Of a DNA stretch of 64,000 nucleotides, positions 16,975 through 26,616 are shown piece after piece. Each line of letters starts with the position of its first letter. Position 1 is the first letter of the stretch. A model generated the notes under the pieces. It saw nothing but the letters and a program-made list of their open reading frames with translations, ran no database searches and was not told the DNA's origin. The translations under genes and the position numbers were made by a program. Source of the DNA: Mycolicibacterium monacense (GTDB lineage: Bacteria; Actinomycetota; Actinomycetes; Mycobacteriales; Mycobacteriaceae); NCBI RefSeq assembly GCF_010731575.1, contig NZ_AP022617.1, positions 5,146,001 through 5,210,000 on the forward strand, read 5' to 3'.

Positions 16975-19877
16975 GCGCGCCCACGACCGACGCGCGCACC
17001 GACGCCTTCCCGCCGCAGAAGCCCCCGCACCGGGGATTCATCCCACGGACCATCCGCGCGCTCGCCGTGCCGATCATCCTCGTCTGGATCGCCATCGTCG
17101 CGGTCCTCAACGTCATCGTCCCGCAGCTCGAAGAGGTCGGGCAGATGCGCGCGGTGTCGATGAGCCCCAACGACGCGCCGGCGATGATCTCGATGCAACG
17201 CGTCGGCGAGGTCTTCGAAGAGGGCGACTCCGACAGCAACGTGATGATCGTGCTGGAGGGCGAGGAGCCGCTCGGGGACGCCGCGCACGCGTTCTACGAC
17301 GACATGATCGACAAGCTCGAAGCCGACCCCAAGCACGTCCAGTCGGTGCAGGACTTCTGGAGCGACCCGATGACCGCATCGGGCTCGCAGAGCAACGACG
17401 GCAAGGCCGCCTATGTTCAGGTGAAGCTCGCCGGTAACCAGGGTGAGGCGCTGGCCAACGAGTCGGTGGAAGCCGTACAGCACATCGTCGGAAGCCTCGA
17501 ACCGCCGCCGGGCGTCAAGGCCTTCGTGACCGGTCCGGCCGCCCTGGCCGCCGATCAGCACATCGCCGGCGACCGGAGTATGCGGTTGATCGAGATGGTC
17601 ACCTTCACGGTGATCATCGTGATGCTGCTGCTCGTCTACCGCTCGATCGTGACCGTGCTGCTGATGCTCGTCACCGTGGTGCTGTCACTGGCGGCCGCGC
17701 GCGGTGTGGTGTCGTTCCTCGGCTACCACGAGATCATCGGGCTCTCGACCTTCGCCACCAACCTGCTGGTCACGCTGGCCATCGCGGCGGCCACCGACTA
17801 CGCGATCTTCCTGATCGGCCGATATCAGGAAGCCCGAGGTCTCGGAGAGGACAAAGAGACCGCGTTCTACACGATGTTCCACGGAACCGCGCACGTCGTG
17901 GTCGGTTCCGGTCTGACCATCGCCGGTGCCACGTTCTGCCTCAGCTTCACCCGGCTGCCGTACTTCCAGACTCTCGGTGTTCCGCTGGCGATCGGCATGG
18001 TCGTCGTCGTCCTCACCTCGCTGACCCTGGGTGCGGCGATGATCACCGTCGCCAGCAAGTTCGGCCTGCTCGAGCCCAAGCGGGCGATGCGCGTCCGCGG
18101 GTGGCGCAAGGTCGGTGCGGCGACCGTGCGCTGGCCCGGACCGATCCTGATCGCCACTATCGCGCTCTCGCTGATCGGTCTGCTGACGCTGCCCGGCTAC
18201 CGCACGAACTACAACGACCGCAACTACCTTCCCGCGGATCTGCCGGCCAACGAGGGCTACGCGGCAGCGGACCGGCACTTCTCCAACGCCCGGCTGAACC
18301 CGGAACTGCTGATGATCGAGACCGACCACGATCTGCGGAACTCCGCGGACTTCCTGGTCATCAACAAGATCTCGAAGGCGATCTTCGGGGTCGAGGGCAT
18401 CTCGCGGGTGCAGTCCATCACCCGGCCCGACGGTAAGCCCATCTCGAATACGTCGATCCCGTTCATGATCGGTATGCAGGGCACCCAGCAGAAGCTGACC
18501 GAGAAGTACAACGAGGGCCTGACGGCGCAGATGCTCAAACAGGCCGAGGACATGCAGACGACCATCGACAACATGGAGACGATGCAGGGCATCACCGTGC
18601 AGATGGCCGACGTCACCCACAGCATGGTCGCCAAGATGAAGGACATGACCGTCGACGTCGAGGAATTGCGCGACCACATCGCCAATTTCGACGACTTCTT
18701 CCGGCCGATCCGCAATTACTTCTACTGGGAACCGCACTGCTACAACATCCCGGTCTGCTTCGCGATCCGGTCGGTGTTCGACACCCTCGACGGCATCAAC
18801 GTGATGACCGACGACATCAAGGCGATCATCCCGGACATGGAACGCCTCGACACGCTGATGCCGCAGATGGTTGCGCTGATGCCGAAGATGATCGAGACCA
18901 TGAAGACCATGAAGGTCATGATGCTGAACATGTATTCCACCCAGAAGGGAATGCAGGATCAGGCGACCGCGATGCAGGGCGATACGACCGTCATGGGCGA
19001 GGCCTTCGACGCATCGATGAACGACGACTCGTTCTACCTGCCGCCCGAGGTGTTCGACAACGCCGACTTCAAACGCGGTATGGAGCAGTTCATCTCACCC
19101 GACGGCAAGTCCGTGCGGTTCATCATCAGCCATGACGGTGACCCGCTGACCCCCGAGGGCATCGCCAAGATCGACAAGATCGAGACCGCCGCCAAGGAGG
19201 CCGTCAAGGGCACCCCGCTGGAAGGGTCGACGATCTACCTCGGCGGTAGCGCCGCGATGTTCAAGGACATGAACGACGGCAACACCTACGACCTGTTGAT
19301 CGCCGCAATCGCCTCGCTCGCACTGATCTTCATCATCATGCTGCTCATCACCCGCAGCGTGGTGGCGTCCGCGGTGATCGTCGGCACGGTGGTGTTGTCG
19401 CTGGGCGCCTCGTTCGGCCTGTCCGTACTGATCTGGCAGCACATCATCGGGATCGAACTGCACTGGATGGTGATGGCGATGTCGGTCATCATCCTGTTGG
19501 CGGTCGGCGCGGACTACAACCTGCTCCTGGTCTCCCGGCTCAAGGAGGAGATCGGTGCGGGTCTGCGCACCGGCATCATCCGGGCCATGGGCGGCAGCGG
19601 CTCGGTGGTGACCGCGGCCGGTCTGGTGTTCGCGTTCACGATGATCTCGATGGCGGTCAGTGAGCTGACGGTGATCGCCCAGGTGGGTACGACGATCGGC
19701 CTGGGCCTGCTGTTCGACACCCTGGTCATCCGCGCCTTCATGACGCCGTCGATCGCGGCGTTGCTGGGCAAGTGGTTCTGGTGGCCGCAGCGGGTGCGCA
19801 ACCAGCCGGTGCCGTCGCCGTGGCCTTCACCAGGGCCCGGGCTTCCGCCGAAGGCACCCGAACCCACGAGCGTCTGA
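16971..19877 (+). CDS. MmpL-family RND transporter
   Basis: A 968-residue protein, the size of MmpL4/MmpL5. It has the N-terminal transmembrane helix, a first periplasmic domain, helices 2-6 with the proton-relay motif [16 protein letters not shown], a long helical periplasmic insertion (about 490-670) rich in Met and Asp as in MmpL4/5 coiled-coil domains, and the second relay [15 protein letters not shown]. It would export a lipid, siderophore or drug with proton uptake. Substrate cannot be told from sequence. It ends with a short Pro-rich tail and is followed by a convergent esterase gene. Confidence 0.95.
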   Translation: MSAPTTDARTDAFPPQKPPHRGFIPRTIRALAVPIILVWIAIVAVLNVIVPQLEEVGQMRAVSMSPNDAPAMISMQRVGEVFEEGDSDSNVMIVLEGEEPLGDAAHAFYDDMIDKLEADPKHVQSVQDFWSDPMTASGSQSNDGKAAYVQVKLAGNQGEALANESVEAVQHIVGSLEPPPGVKAFVTGPAALAADQHIAGDRSMRLIEMVTFTVIIVMLLLVYRSIVTVLLMLVTVVLSLAAARGVVSFLGYHEIIGLSTFATNLLVTLAIAAATDYAIFLIGRYQEARGLGEDKETAFYTMFHGTAHVVVGSGLTIAGATFCLSFTRLPYFQTLGVPLAIGMVVVVLTSLTLGAAMITVASKFGLLEPKRAMRVRGWRKVGAATVRWPGPILIATIALSLIGLLTLPGYRTNYNDRNYLPADLPANEGYAAADRHFSNARLNPELLMIETDHDLRNSADFLVINKISKAIFGVEGISRVQSITRPDGKPISNTSIPFMIGMQGTQQKLTEKYNEGLTAQMLKQAEDMQTTIDNMETMQGITVQMADVTHSMVAKMKDMTVDVEELRDHIANFDDFFRPIRNYFYWEPHCYNIPVCFAIRSVFDTLDGINVMTDDIKAIIPDMERLDTLMPQMVALMPKMIETMKTMKVMMLNMYSTQKGMQDQATAMQGDTTVMGEAFDASMNDDSFYLPPEVFDNADFKRGMEQFISPDGKSVRFIISHDGDPLTPEGIAKIDKIETAAKEAVKGTPLEGSTIYLGGSAAMFKDMNDGNTYDLLIAAIASLALIFIIMLLITRSVVASAVIVGTVVLSLGASFGLSVLIWQHIIGIELHWMVMAMSVIILLAVGADYNLLLVSRLKEEIGAGLRTGIIRAMGGSGSVVTAAGLVFAFTMISMAVSELTVIAQVGTTIGLGLLFDTLVIRAFMTPSIAALLGKWFWWPQRVRNQPVPSPWPSPGPGLPPKAPEPTSV

Positions 19878-19893
19878 CGGACAGGTGCGCGCG

Positions 19894-20544
19894 CTACGAA
19901 AGTAGCGTGCGCACCTGCGCGGCCAGCGCCGCGCCGAGGTCCCGGTTGTTCTGCTCGGTGAAGTGGATGCCGTCGACCCCGTCGGTGCTGATGACCGAGC
20001 CGGCATCGAAGAAGTCGACCTTCATGTGCGAGGCCAGCGCCGAATAGGCGCTCGACAGTGCGGCGGTCTTCTCGTGCCCGCCCGCGAAGATCAGGTCGAA
20101 CCACGGGTGGGGGATCTGCGCCAGCGGCGGCGGGGCGACGACCAGGGTCCGGGGTGCCGGATACACGGTGCCGACGCCGCCCGCGGCGGTGAGGACCTGG
20201 GTGACCAGGATCCCCATCCCCATGGCGATGTCCAGCGGTTCGCGGTGGAAGTACGCCTTGGTGTCGTTGGTGCCGAGCATGATCACGACGAGGTCCAGTG
20301 GCAGGTGGCTGGCCAGACAGGCCGGTAGGTAGGCCGCACCGTTCAGTCGCGGATCGCTGGGGTCGTCGGCTGAGGTGGTGCGTGCGCTGAGCCCTTCTTC
20401 GATGACGGTGTAGTCGGCGCCCAGTTCGTCGGCGAGGACGCCGGTCCACCGCACGTCGCGCGGATAGCGTTCGGTGGGCACCCCGTCCTCGACCGGGACC
20501 CACCCCCAGGTCAGCGAGTCCCCGAAGCACAGAACACGTTTCAT
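19894..20544 (-). CDS. SGNH-fold esterase/acyltransferase, MsAcT-like
   Basis: From ATG 20544 the product is 216 residues, the length of the M. smegmatis enzyme MsAcT; ATG 20550 adds two residues. Block I is FGDSLTWGW with nucleophile Ser, block III is GTND and the C-terminal acid-base pair is DGIHFTEQNN. Long stretches such as VIEEGLSARTT and NGAAYLPACLASHLPLDLV agree closely with what I recall of MsAcT, an octameric enzyme that makes esters even in water. Its natural substrate is not known. It diverges from the SDR gene. Confidence 0.93.
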   Translation of the reverse strand: MKRVLCFGDSLTWGWVPVEDGVPTERYPRDVRWTGVLADELGADYTVIEEGLSARTTSADDPSDPRLNGAAYLPACLASHLPLDLVVIMLGTNDTKAYFHREPLDIAMGMGILVTQVLTAAGGVGTVYPAPRTLVVAPPPLAQIPHPWFDLIFAGGHEKTAALSSAYSALASHMKVDFFDAGSVISTDGVDGIHFTEQNNRDLGAALAAQVRTLLS

Positions 20545-20635
20545 GGCCATGCGATGACCGTAGCGCCGACACGGTGCGCCGGAGGGGATTACCGGTGCGG
20601 GTTACCCTCGTGGAGTCGACGAGAGGGGCGGGCCT

Positions 20636-21471
20636 GTGGCCGGAAGAACGATCGTCATCACCGGTGCCAGCGACGGTGTGGGTGCCGCCGCGGCCAAGCG
20701 GCTGAGCCGCAGCGGCGAGAACGTCGTGGTGGTCGGGCGCTCGCCGCAGAAGACCGCGGCCGTGGCCGACGCGCTGGAGGCGGATTCGTTCGTCGCCGAC
20801 TTTCCGATCTCGCGCAGGTGCGCGACCTCGCGCAACGGCTGCTCGACGCGTACCCGCGGATTGACGTGCTGGCCAACAATGCCGGCGGGATGATGAACAC
20901 CCGAGAGACCACCGTCGACGGTTTCGAGAAGACCTTCCAGGTCAACCATCTCGCACCGGTGCTGCTGACCACGCTGCTGCTCGACCGGCTCGTGCAGTGC
21001 CGTGCGTCGGTGCTCAACACCTCGAGCATGGCCAACAAGTTCGTCCGTACCGGCTTCGACGACCTCGACGCGGTACAGAAGCAGAGCGGATCGGTCGCCT
21101 ACAGCTCGTCGAAGCTGGCCAACATCCTGTTCACCAAGGAACTGCACCGCCGCTACCACGGTGCCGGGATCTCCACGGCCGCTTTCCATCCCGGGCCGGT
21201 GGCGTCGAATTTCAGTGCCGAGGTGGACAATCCGATGTTCGGGGTGATCTACCGCAGCCCGCTTCGGCACCTCGCGCTGATCGGGACCGAACAGGGCAGC
21301 GACGAACTGGTGTGGCTGGCCTCGGCGACCCCTGGCGTGGACTGGCGCTCCGGGGAGTACTACCACAAGCACAAGGTGGCCAAGGCGAACAAGCTCGCCG
21401 ACGACGCGGGAATGGCCGAACGGCTGTGGGAGAACAGCCTCGAACTGCTGGGCGAGAGGGCGGTGTCATGA
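20636..21471 (+). pseudogene. Short-chain dehydrogenase gene with an internal frameshift
   Basis: The N-terminal half starts at GTG 20636 and reads AGRTIVITGASDGVGAAAAK (TGxxxGxG cofactor site) to DF at 20803. The rest of the SDR continues in the next frame from about 20803: SDLAQVRDLAQ, NNAGG, the catalytic YSSSK and HPGPVASNF. One missing T in GACTTTCCGATC explains it. All catalytic parts are present, so it may be a recent inactivation or a sequence error. A canonical slippery heptamer is not seen. It resembles retinol-dehydrogenase-like SDRs and overlaps the SRPBCC gene by ATGA. Confidence 0.85.
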
Positions 21472-21950
21472 CGGTTTCGATGGTAGACAACGGACCGGGT
21501 CAGGTCAGTCGGTCCGTCGAGGTCGACGCGCCGGTGGCGGAGGTGTTCGCGGTGGTCGCCGATCCGCGGCGCCACCACGAGTTCGACGGATCCGGCACCG
21601 TGGGCGCCAACATCGATGCGCCCGCGAATCTGGTTGCGGGTGCCCGGTTCTCGACGAAGATGCGGATGTTCGGGGTGCCGTACCGGATCACCAGCACCGT
21701 CACCGCCCTGAACCCGGATCGGCTGGTCGAATGGCGGCATCCGTTCGGCCACCACTGGCGGTTCGAGTTCGAGGAGATCTCGCCGACGCGGACGCGGGTG
21801 ACGGAGACCTTCGACTTCCGCGACACAGGTGTGCTCAAGGACCGGATCGGCTACTACGAGCGGACCGGATTCGCCAAGCGCAACGCGACGGGCATCGAGG
21901 CGACACTGCGCCGGTTGCGCGACCGGTTCAGCGGTGGTCGGGTGTCGTAA
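21468..21950 (+). CDS. SRPBCC-family (START-like) lipid/ligand-binding protein
   Basis: A 160-residue protein beginning inside the SDR stop (ATGA). [20 protein letters not shown] and the long C-terminal helix [20 protein letters not shown] outline the SRPBCC/polyketide-cyclase fold with its hydrophobic pocket. Family members bind or cyclise hydrophobic molecules. Coupling to the SDR suggests both act on the same small molecule. Its tail overlaps the convergent TetR gene by 23 bases. Confidence 0.85.
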   Translation: MTVSMVDNGPGQVSRSVEVDAPVAEVFAVVADPRRHHEFDGSGTVGANIDAPANLVAGARFSTKMRMFGVPYRITSTVTALNPDRLVEWRHPFGHHWRFEFEEISPTRTRVTETFDFRDTGVLKDRIGYYERTGFAKRNATGIEATLRRLRDRFSGGRVS

Positions 21951-22515
21951 GTGGCTCGGCCGCAGCGGGATTGAGCGCATCGAACATCAGGCTGAGGTAG
22001 CGGCGCCGCACCGGCCGTGGCTGGTTCATCGCGACCGACGCGGTGGTCACCATCGCCACGAACGTCGCCACGTCGTCGGCGGTGAGGTCGGGCCGCAGCG
22101 CACCCGTCGCCTGCGCTTGCATGATCATGTCGTCGAACTGCTCGCGGTCGCGCGTGAACAACTGTGCGGTGAGGTCGGCGAGGTCACCGATCGAGGTCAG
22201 CAGCGGACGCTGGCGGAACATGACGTCCTCGAGGTGGGCGAGGGCGTCGATGAACGCTGCGCGTGGGGCATCGCGGCCCAGTGCGAGGATCGCCGGTTTG
22301 ATGTCGGTGACGACGATGTCCTCGTAGACGGCGGCGGCCAGGGCGCGACGGTTCGGGAAGTGACGGTAGAGCGTGGCGTTGGCGACGCCGGCGGCTTCGG
22401 CCACCTGGCTCAGCGTCGCGTTGACGCCGTCACGGCCGAACACCTCGCGGGCGGCGGCGACGATGCGGTGGACGTTGGCGAACGCGTCCGAGCGGCGACT
22501 GCGCGGAGTCACCAT
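21928..22515 (-). CDS. TetR-family regulator
   Basis: ATG 22515 gives 195 residues; the longer in-frame extension upstream enters the hydrolase gene on the same strand and is not used. The HTH lies at about residues 10-55: [40 protein letters not shown]. The C-terminal domain resembles TetR_C_33-type ligand domains. The 95-base gap upstream contains TATCAT on the minus strand, a possible minus-10. Ligand and targets are unknown. Confidence 0.9.
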   Translation of the reverse strand: MVTPRSRRSDAFANVHRIVAAAREVFGRDGVNATLSQVAEAAGVANATLYRHFPNRRALAAAVYEDIVVTDIKPAILALGRDAPRAAFIDALAHLEDVMFRQRPLLTSIGDLADLTAQLFTRDREQFDDMIMQAQATGALRPDLTADDVATFVAMVTTASVAMNQPRPVRRRYLSLMFDALNPAAAEPLTTPDHR

Positions 22516-22610
22516 CGATGCTGCCCTTGCACGCGCAAATGATATCGCGCTCCCAGTTGACGGGGGTTCGCGTGACGCCACTCGGTAGACCGGGTATGCG
22601 GTTGCGGCCG

Positions 22611-23456
22611 CTACTGAGCGCCGGTCGCACTCCGTGACAGCGCTTCCACCGCATCGGCGACCGCGTGCGGCGCGTCCAGGGCGACGAACGTGCTCGCGTC
22701 CGGCACCTCGACCATCGTCGCGTCGGGGAACTGACCTGTCAGCCGACGGCCCAGCGCCGGAGTGAAGCAGCGGTCCCGCATACCCCACACCAGCCGCACC
22801 GGCTTGGTGAATTGCGGTAGCCGGTCCGCGACGACGGTGAGATCCGTTGCGGCGATGTGCCTCAGCAGCGTCGCCAGATTCGCGCGCACACCGGCGTCCG
22901 TCCTGCAGGGCTCCAGCCACGACGCGGTGAGCTCGGGATGCGGCCGGCTCAGCAACCCGAACCCGAGAGGCGACTGGCGCAACACGCGGACCCGCATCAG
23001 CTCGGTCAGCACCTTGATCGACACCTGGCCGCGCAACATCGCGAAGACCACGTTGAACGGGAAGGGTGGGAACTTGTCGAAGGCATCGCAATTCGTGAGG
23101 ACCAGGCGGCCGATCAGGTCCGGGTATGCGTCGACCACCAATTGGCAGATTGCGCCGCCGGTGTCGTTGCCGACCAGCGTGACGTCATCCAGCCCGAGCG
23201 TCGTGAGGAGGTCATGGACCATTGCGGCCACACTTGTCGGCGACAGTTCGGAGTCGACCGGGATGCGGTGCGACCCCAACGGCCAGTCGGGTAGCACGCA
23301 GCGAAAACCTTTGGCCGACAGAATATCTGCCACGGGATCCCACAGCCGGTGGTCGACGAGCGCACCGTGGACGAACACCACCGGCGGGAACTGCGAGTTC
23401 TCCGGACCGGCGACGCGGTAGTTGATGGTTGCGGTCGGCAACGTGAGAGTGGGCAT
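22611..23456 (-). CDS. Alpha/beta hydrolase
   Basis: A 281-residue alpha/beta-hydrolase with oxyanion motif VVFVHGALVDHRLWDPV, nucleophile elbow VGNDTGGAICQLV and catalytic His in FVALDAPHAVADAV. The elbow has Asp, not Ser (G-N-D-T-G-G), which is typical of haloalkane dehalogenases and epoxide hydrolases rather than esterases. No Trp follows the Asp, so dehalogenase activity is not claimed. It diverges from a TetR gene, whose product is the likely repressor. Confidence 0.88.
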   Translation of the reverse strand: MPTLTLPTATINYRVAGPENSQFPPVVFVHGALVDHRLWDPVADILSAKGFRCVLPDWPLGSHRIPVDSELSPTSVAAMVHDLLTTLGLDDVTLVGNDTGGAICQLVVDAYPDLIGRLVLTNCDAFDKFPPFPFNVVFAMLRGQVSIKVLTELMRVRVLRQSPLGFGLLSRPHPELTASWLEPCRTDAGVRANLATLLRHIAATDLTVVADRLPQFTKPVRLVWGMRDRCFTPALGRRLTGQFPDATMVEVPDASTFVALDAPHAVADAVEALSRSATGAQ

Positions 23457-23478
23457 GTCGGCTACCCTTCGATCTGGA

Positions 23479-23525
23479 ACTTACAAACACCTAGTATGAA
23501 AGTTACGTGCAGACTGTATGAAAGT
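23479..23525. promoter_or_regulatory. Putative TetR operator: two GTATGAAAGT direct repeats
   Basis: GTATGAAAGT occurs at 23494-23503 and again at 23516-23525, a spacing of 22 bases or two helical turns; the second copy contains the ATG of the tetR gene. ACTTACA at 23479-23485 is the inverted partner of the first copy with one mismatch. The layout fits autoregulation and control of the divergent hydrolase. Confidence 0.6.
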
Positions 23526-24165
23526 CAACGACGCGTCTGCTGCGGCCAAGCCAGTTCGGCGGACGCAGGCGCAGCGCACCGCGGAGACCAGGTCCCGGCT
23601 CGTCGCGGCCGGCCGGCGGCTGTTCGCGCAGCAGCCGTTCACCGACGTGTCCACGCAGGCGATCGTCGAAGCGGCGGGCGTGACCCGTGGCGCGCTCTAT
23701 CACCAATTCGCCGACAAATCCGCGTTGTTCGAGGCGGTCTACGAAGAGGTGGAGCAGGAACTGGTGGCGGAGATCGCCGGCGCCATCGAAGCAGGCGAGG
23801 CGTCTGACCACCTGGCGGCGATGCGGGCGGGTGCCAGGCTCTTTCTCGAGAGGTGCGCGTCCCCTGACATCCATCGCATCGCGCTGGTCAATGCTCCGGC
23901 AGTGCTCGGATGGGAGCGGTGGCGTGAGATCGGTGCCCACTACGGCCTCGGGGTGATCGAGGCCATGCTGGCGCAGGCCATCGCCGACGGCGCCATCCCT
24001 GAGCAACCGGTGCGGCCGACGGCACACATGGTGCTGGGCGCACTCGACGAGGCCGCCCTCTACATCTCCCGGGCCGAGGATGCCGAGCAGGCACTGGTGG
24101 AGATGTACGCGGTCTGCGATCGGCTGATCGACGGGATCGCCGGGCGGTTCGCCACACCGAGATGA
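23518..24165 (+). CDS. TetR-family regulator
   Basis: A 215-residue protein with HTH at about residues 20-65: ETRSRLVAAGRRLFAQQPFT, TQAIVEAAGVTRGALYHQFADK. The C-terminal part (RLFLERCASPDIHRIALVNA, VLGWERWREI) matches a common actinobacterial TetR ligand domain. Divergent from the alpha/beta hydrolase with a 61-base gap containing the repeated motif. Its start codon lies within an operator-like repeat, so it would repress its own synthesis. Confidence 0.93.
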   Translation: MKVNDASAAAKPVRRTQAQRTAETRSRLVAAGRRLFAQQPFTDVSTQAIVEAAGVTRGALYHQFADKSALFEAVYEEVEQELVAEIAGAIEAGEASDHLAAMRAGARLFLERCASPDIHRIALVNAPAVLGWERWREIGAHYGLGVIEAMLAQAIADGAIPEQPVRPTAHMVLGALDEAALYISRAEDAEQALVEMYAVCDRLIDGIAGRFATPR

Positions 24166-24297
24166 ACGGCGACTGTTCGGTCACCGGCGGGGCACTCGTT
24201 CGCATCGGTTCGGTAACCGCACGGAATCTGCATTTCCGAAAATACCCGCGGTGACTAGGTTCTTCTTCAAGATCGGAACACAGAGGTCGGGGATCCC

Positions 24298-25242
24298 TTG
24301 TCGCGGAACGCGAATCGCTTTGCCACGAGAGCGCTGGCCGTTGTCGGCCTGATATCGGCCGGCCATGTGGTCGCCCCACCGGCGATGGCTCAGCCCAGTC
24401 CGGGGGTGCCGTGTCTGGAGATGGTGCAGCAGTTCGCGGCGTCGCCGCCGGACTTCGAGGAGTCGTTCGCGACCGCGGCGACGGCTCTCGCCGAGCAGGC
24501 CGCACCACCGGCCGAAAGCGTGGTCGAGGCCGCGCCGGTCGCGGAGATGGCGGCGCCGATGGCGGCTCCCGCGGCCGAGGCGGCGGTCGCGCCCGTCGTG
24601 GACGCGCCGGCGGCCGTCGTCGTCGAATCCGCAGGCGCTCCGGCCCCGGTACCCGCCGCACCGGCGGTCCCGTTGGCGGCCGCACCACCGGTGGCCGTGC
24701 CCCCGCTCCCGCCGGTGCCCGCGGTCCCGGCCTCAGCCCCGGCCCCGGTCCCAGCGGCCGCACCGCTTCCGCCTCCGGTCGCCGCACCCGTTGCGCCGCC
24801 ACCGGTGGAAGCCGCGCCAGTGGTTCAGCAGGCAGAACCGGTGCCGCCGCCGCCCGTAGAAGCGCCGCCTCCGCCGCCACCGCCCGTGGAAGCGCCGCCG
24901 CCGCCGCCACCGCCCGTGGAAGCGCCACCGCCACCCGCCGTAGAAGCGCCCCTGCCGCCGCCACCCGTGGAAGCCGCGCCACCGCCGCCCGAGGAAGCCG
25001 CGCCACCGCCGCCCGTGGCCGAGACCGTCGAGCACGCGTCGGCGCCGGTGGTGCCGCCGGTCGACGCCGCCGAAGTGGTGAGCGCGGCGGCCTCCGCCCT
25101 CACCGCACCGCCGGCACCTTCAGCACCCGCAGCGGCCGCCCCGCCCTCGATCACCTTGCCGACGGTGCCCGGGTTCCCGGTGCAGTTGCCCAGCGAGCTG
25201 TCGATGCCCCGCGACCTGGTCTGCGAGGGGACCGCGTTCTAG
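24298..25242 (+). CDS. Secreted proline/alanine-rich repeat protein
   Basis: A TTG start at 24298 gives 314 residues with a signal peptide cut near residue 31 (VVAPPAMA-QPSPG). After a short Cys-containing segment (VPCLEMVQQFAAS) there are about 200 residues of Pro/Ala/Val with tandem PPPPVEAP-like units, then a conserved-looking C-terminus with LPTVPGFPVQLPSELSMPRD and one Cys. The two cysteines could join N- and C-terminal parts around a stiff Pro-rich spacer. This architecture suggests a cell-wall-spanning protein, but no function can be assigned. AGAGG lies 15 bases upstream of the start, a weak site. Confidence 0.75.
   Translation: MSRNANRFATRALAVVGLISAGHVVAPPAMAQPSPGVPCLEMVQQFAASPPDFEESFATAATALAEQAAPPAESVVEAAPVAEMAAPMAAPAAEAAVAPVVDAPAAVVVESAGAPAPVPAAPAVPLAAAPPVAVPPLPPVPAVPASAPAPVPAAAPLPPPVAAPVAPPPVEAAPVVQQAEPVPPPPVEAPPPPPPPVEAPPPPPPPVEAPPPPAVEAPLPPPPVEAAPPPPEEAAPPPPVAETVEHASAPVVPPVDAAEVVSAAASALTAPPAPSAPAAAAPPSITLPTVPGFPVQLPSELSMPRDLVCEGTAF
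24838..25020 (+). repeat. Tandem PPPPVEA-coding repeat
   Basis: About seven imperfect units of 24-30 bases, each coding for a proline run followed by VEA or EEA. The unit number probably varies between strains by slippage. Confidence 0.8.
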
Positions 25243-25498
25243 TCCGGAACGTCTCGCTCAGGAAGGCGCCCAGCGCGCGCCACGCCCGCTCGGCCACGAC
25301 GTCCTCGGGCGGTGCCGGCGGATCATCCCAACCGTGATGGACGGCGATCGCGATCTGCGCATCGCTGCGGCCCTCCATGCCGAGGAACACCAATATGGTT
25401 GGCGCAGAGACCGTCCCGTCGGACGGGCCGTCCGGCGGGACGAGAACGTGGTCGAAGGTGAGGTCGCCGATCGAGCGGCGCAGCGAAACCGTCGTCAT
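25151..25498 (-). CDS. Hypothetical protein, possibly degraded at its 3' end
   Basis: ATG 25498 opens 115 codons on the minus strand that fill an otherwise empty 369-base gap (25243-25611). Residues 1-80 (SLRRSIGDLTFDHVLVPPDG, IAIAVHHGWDDPPAPPEDVV) look like real protein with GC-rich third positions, but after about 25,250 the frame runs antisense to the proline-rich gene and becomes Arg-rich. It may be a gene that has lost its 3' end. No family recognised. Confidence 0.35.
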   Translation of the reverse strand: MTTVSLRRSIGDLTFDHVLVPPDGPSDGTVSAPTILVFLGMEGRSDAQIAIAVHHGWDDPPAPPEDVVAERAWRALGAFLSETFRTRTRSPRRPGRGASTARWATAPGTRAPSAR

Positions 25499-25611
25499 CG
25501 CTCCGACGGTGTGAGATCCGCCCGGATTCATCGCGGGTGTTCGCCTTCGGCGTAGCCACCGCCGCGGCGCACAGGTGTGAGAATGTGCGCTCGGGGTAAT
25601 CCACGCCGGAT

Positions 25612-26613
25612 ATGACTGCCGCACGAATCCGACCCGATCAGCAATCTCTGGCCGAAACGCAGCGCATCGTGCGCGCGGTCGGCGAGGCTTTCGGCGCCAA
25701 GGTCGTCGGTCAGCGCAACCTCAGGGAATCCCTGCTGATCGGCCTGCTGACCGGCGGACACGTCCTCATCGAGAGCGTGCCCGGCCTGGCCAAGACCACC
25801 GCGGCGCGCGTCATCGCCTCCGCCATCGACGGCGCGTTCCAGCGCATCCAGTGCACACCCGACCTGTTGCCCAGCGACATCATCGGCACCCAGATCTACG
25901 ATTCGACCACCAACCGGTTCGTCACCCAGCTGGGGCCGGTGCACGCCAACATCGTGCTGCTCGACGAGATCAACCGCTCGAGCGCCAAGACCCAGAGCGC
26001 GATGCTCGAGGCGATGGAGGAACGGCAGACGACCATCGCCGGTCAGGTCTATCCGCTGCCCGAACCGTTCCTCGTCGTCGCCACCCAGAACCCCGTCGAC
26101 CAGGAGGGCACGTATCCGCTCTCGGAGGCCCAGACCGACCGGTTCATGATCAAGGATCTGCTGGAGTACCCGACCGTCGACGAAGAGGTCGAGGTGATGG
26201 CCCGCATCGACGCGGGTGTCTACGACGCCGAACACCACAGCTCGCCGGTCGTCGGTCTGGACGACGTGCGGCGCGCCCAGCACGTGGTGCGCGGCGTCCA
26301 CATGGACCCGGTACTCGTGCAGTACTCGAGTCGCCTCGTCGAGGTGACGCGCCAACCCGACCAGTACCTGCCGAAGCAGATCGCGCGGTTCGTCTCCTAC
26401 GGGGCCAGTCCGCGCGCCACCATTGCGCTCTGTCAGACCGCCCGCGCACGGGCCGTGCTGGCGGGGCGCGGACATGTGCTGCCGGAGGACGTCGCCGCGG
26501 TGACCCACCGAGTCCTACGTCACCGGTTGATCCTCGGATTCGAGGCGGCCAACGCCGACGTCACCGCGGACCGCGTCGTCGACGCCGTGCTGCAGGCCGT
26601 GCGGGTGCCCTAA
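25612..26613 (+). CDS. MoxR-family AAA+ ATPase
   Basis: A 333-residue MoxR protein: Walker A in ESVPGLAKTTAARV, Walker B in IVLLDEINRSSAKTQSAMLE, sensor 1 in VVATQNPVDQEGTYPLSEAQ, and a C-terminal lid domain. MoxR ATPases act as chaperones that mature metal-binding or multi-protein complexes, nearly always with DUF58 and vWA proteins. It is the first gene of a six-gene operon (25,612-30,532). No dedicated promoter is obvious in the 369 bases upstream. Confidence 0.96.
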   Translation: MTAARIRPDQQSLAETQRIVRAVGEAFGAKVVGQRNLRESLLIGLLTGGHVLIESVPGLAKTTAARVIASAIDGAFQRIQCTPDLLPSDIIGTQIYDSTTNRFVTQLGPVHANIVLLDEINRSSAKTQSAMLEAMEERQTTIAGQVYPLPEPFLVVATQNPVDQEGTYPLSEAQTDRFMIKDLLEYPTVDEEVEVMARIDAGVYDAEHHSSPVVGLDDVRRAQHVVRGVHMDPVLVQYSSRLVEVTRQPDQYLPKQIARFVSYGASPRATIALCQTARARAVLAGRGHVLPEDVAAVTHRVLRHRLILGFEAANADVTADRVVDAVLQAVRVP

Positions 26614-26616
26614 CCC

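Noticed and set aside
20795..20806. Programmed frameshift in the SDR gene
   Set aside because: No X-XXY-YYZ heptamer or downstream pseudoknot is visible; mutation or sequence error is simpler.
24838..25020. Repeats that might look like a CRISPR array
   Set aside because: Units are continuous, code for PPPPVEA in frame and have no unique spacers.
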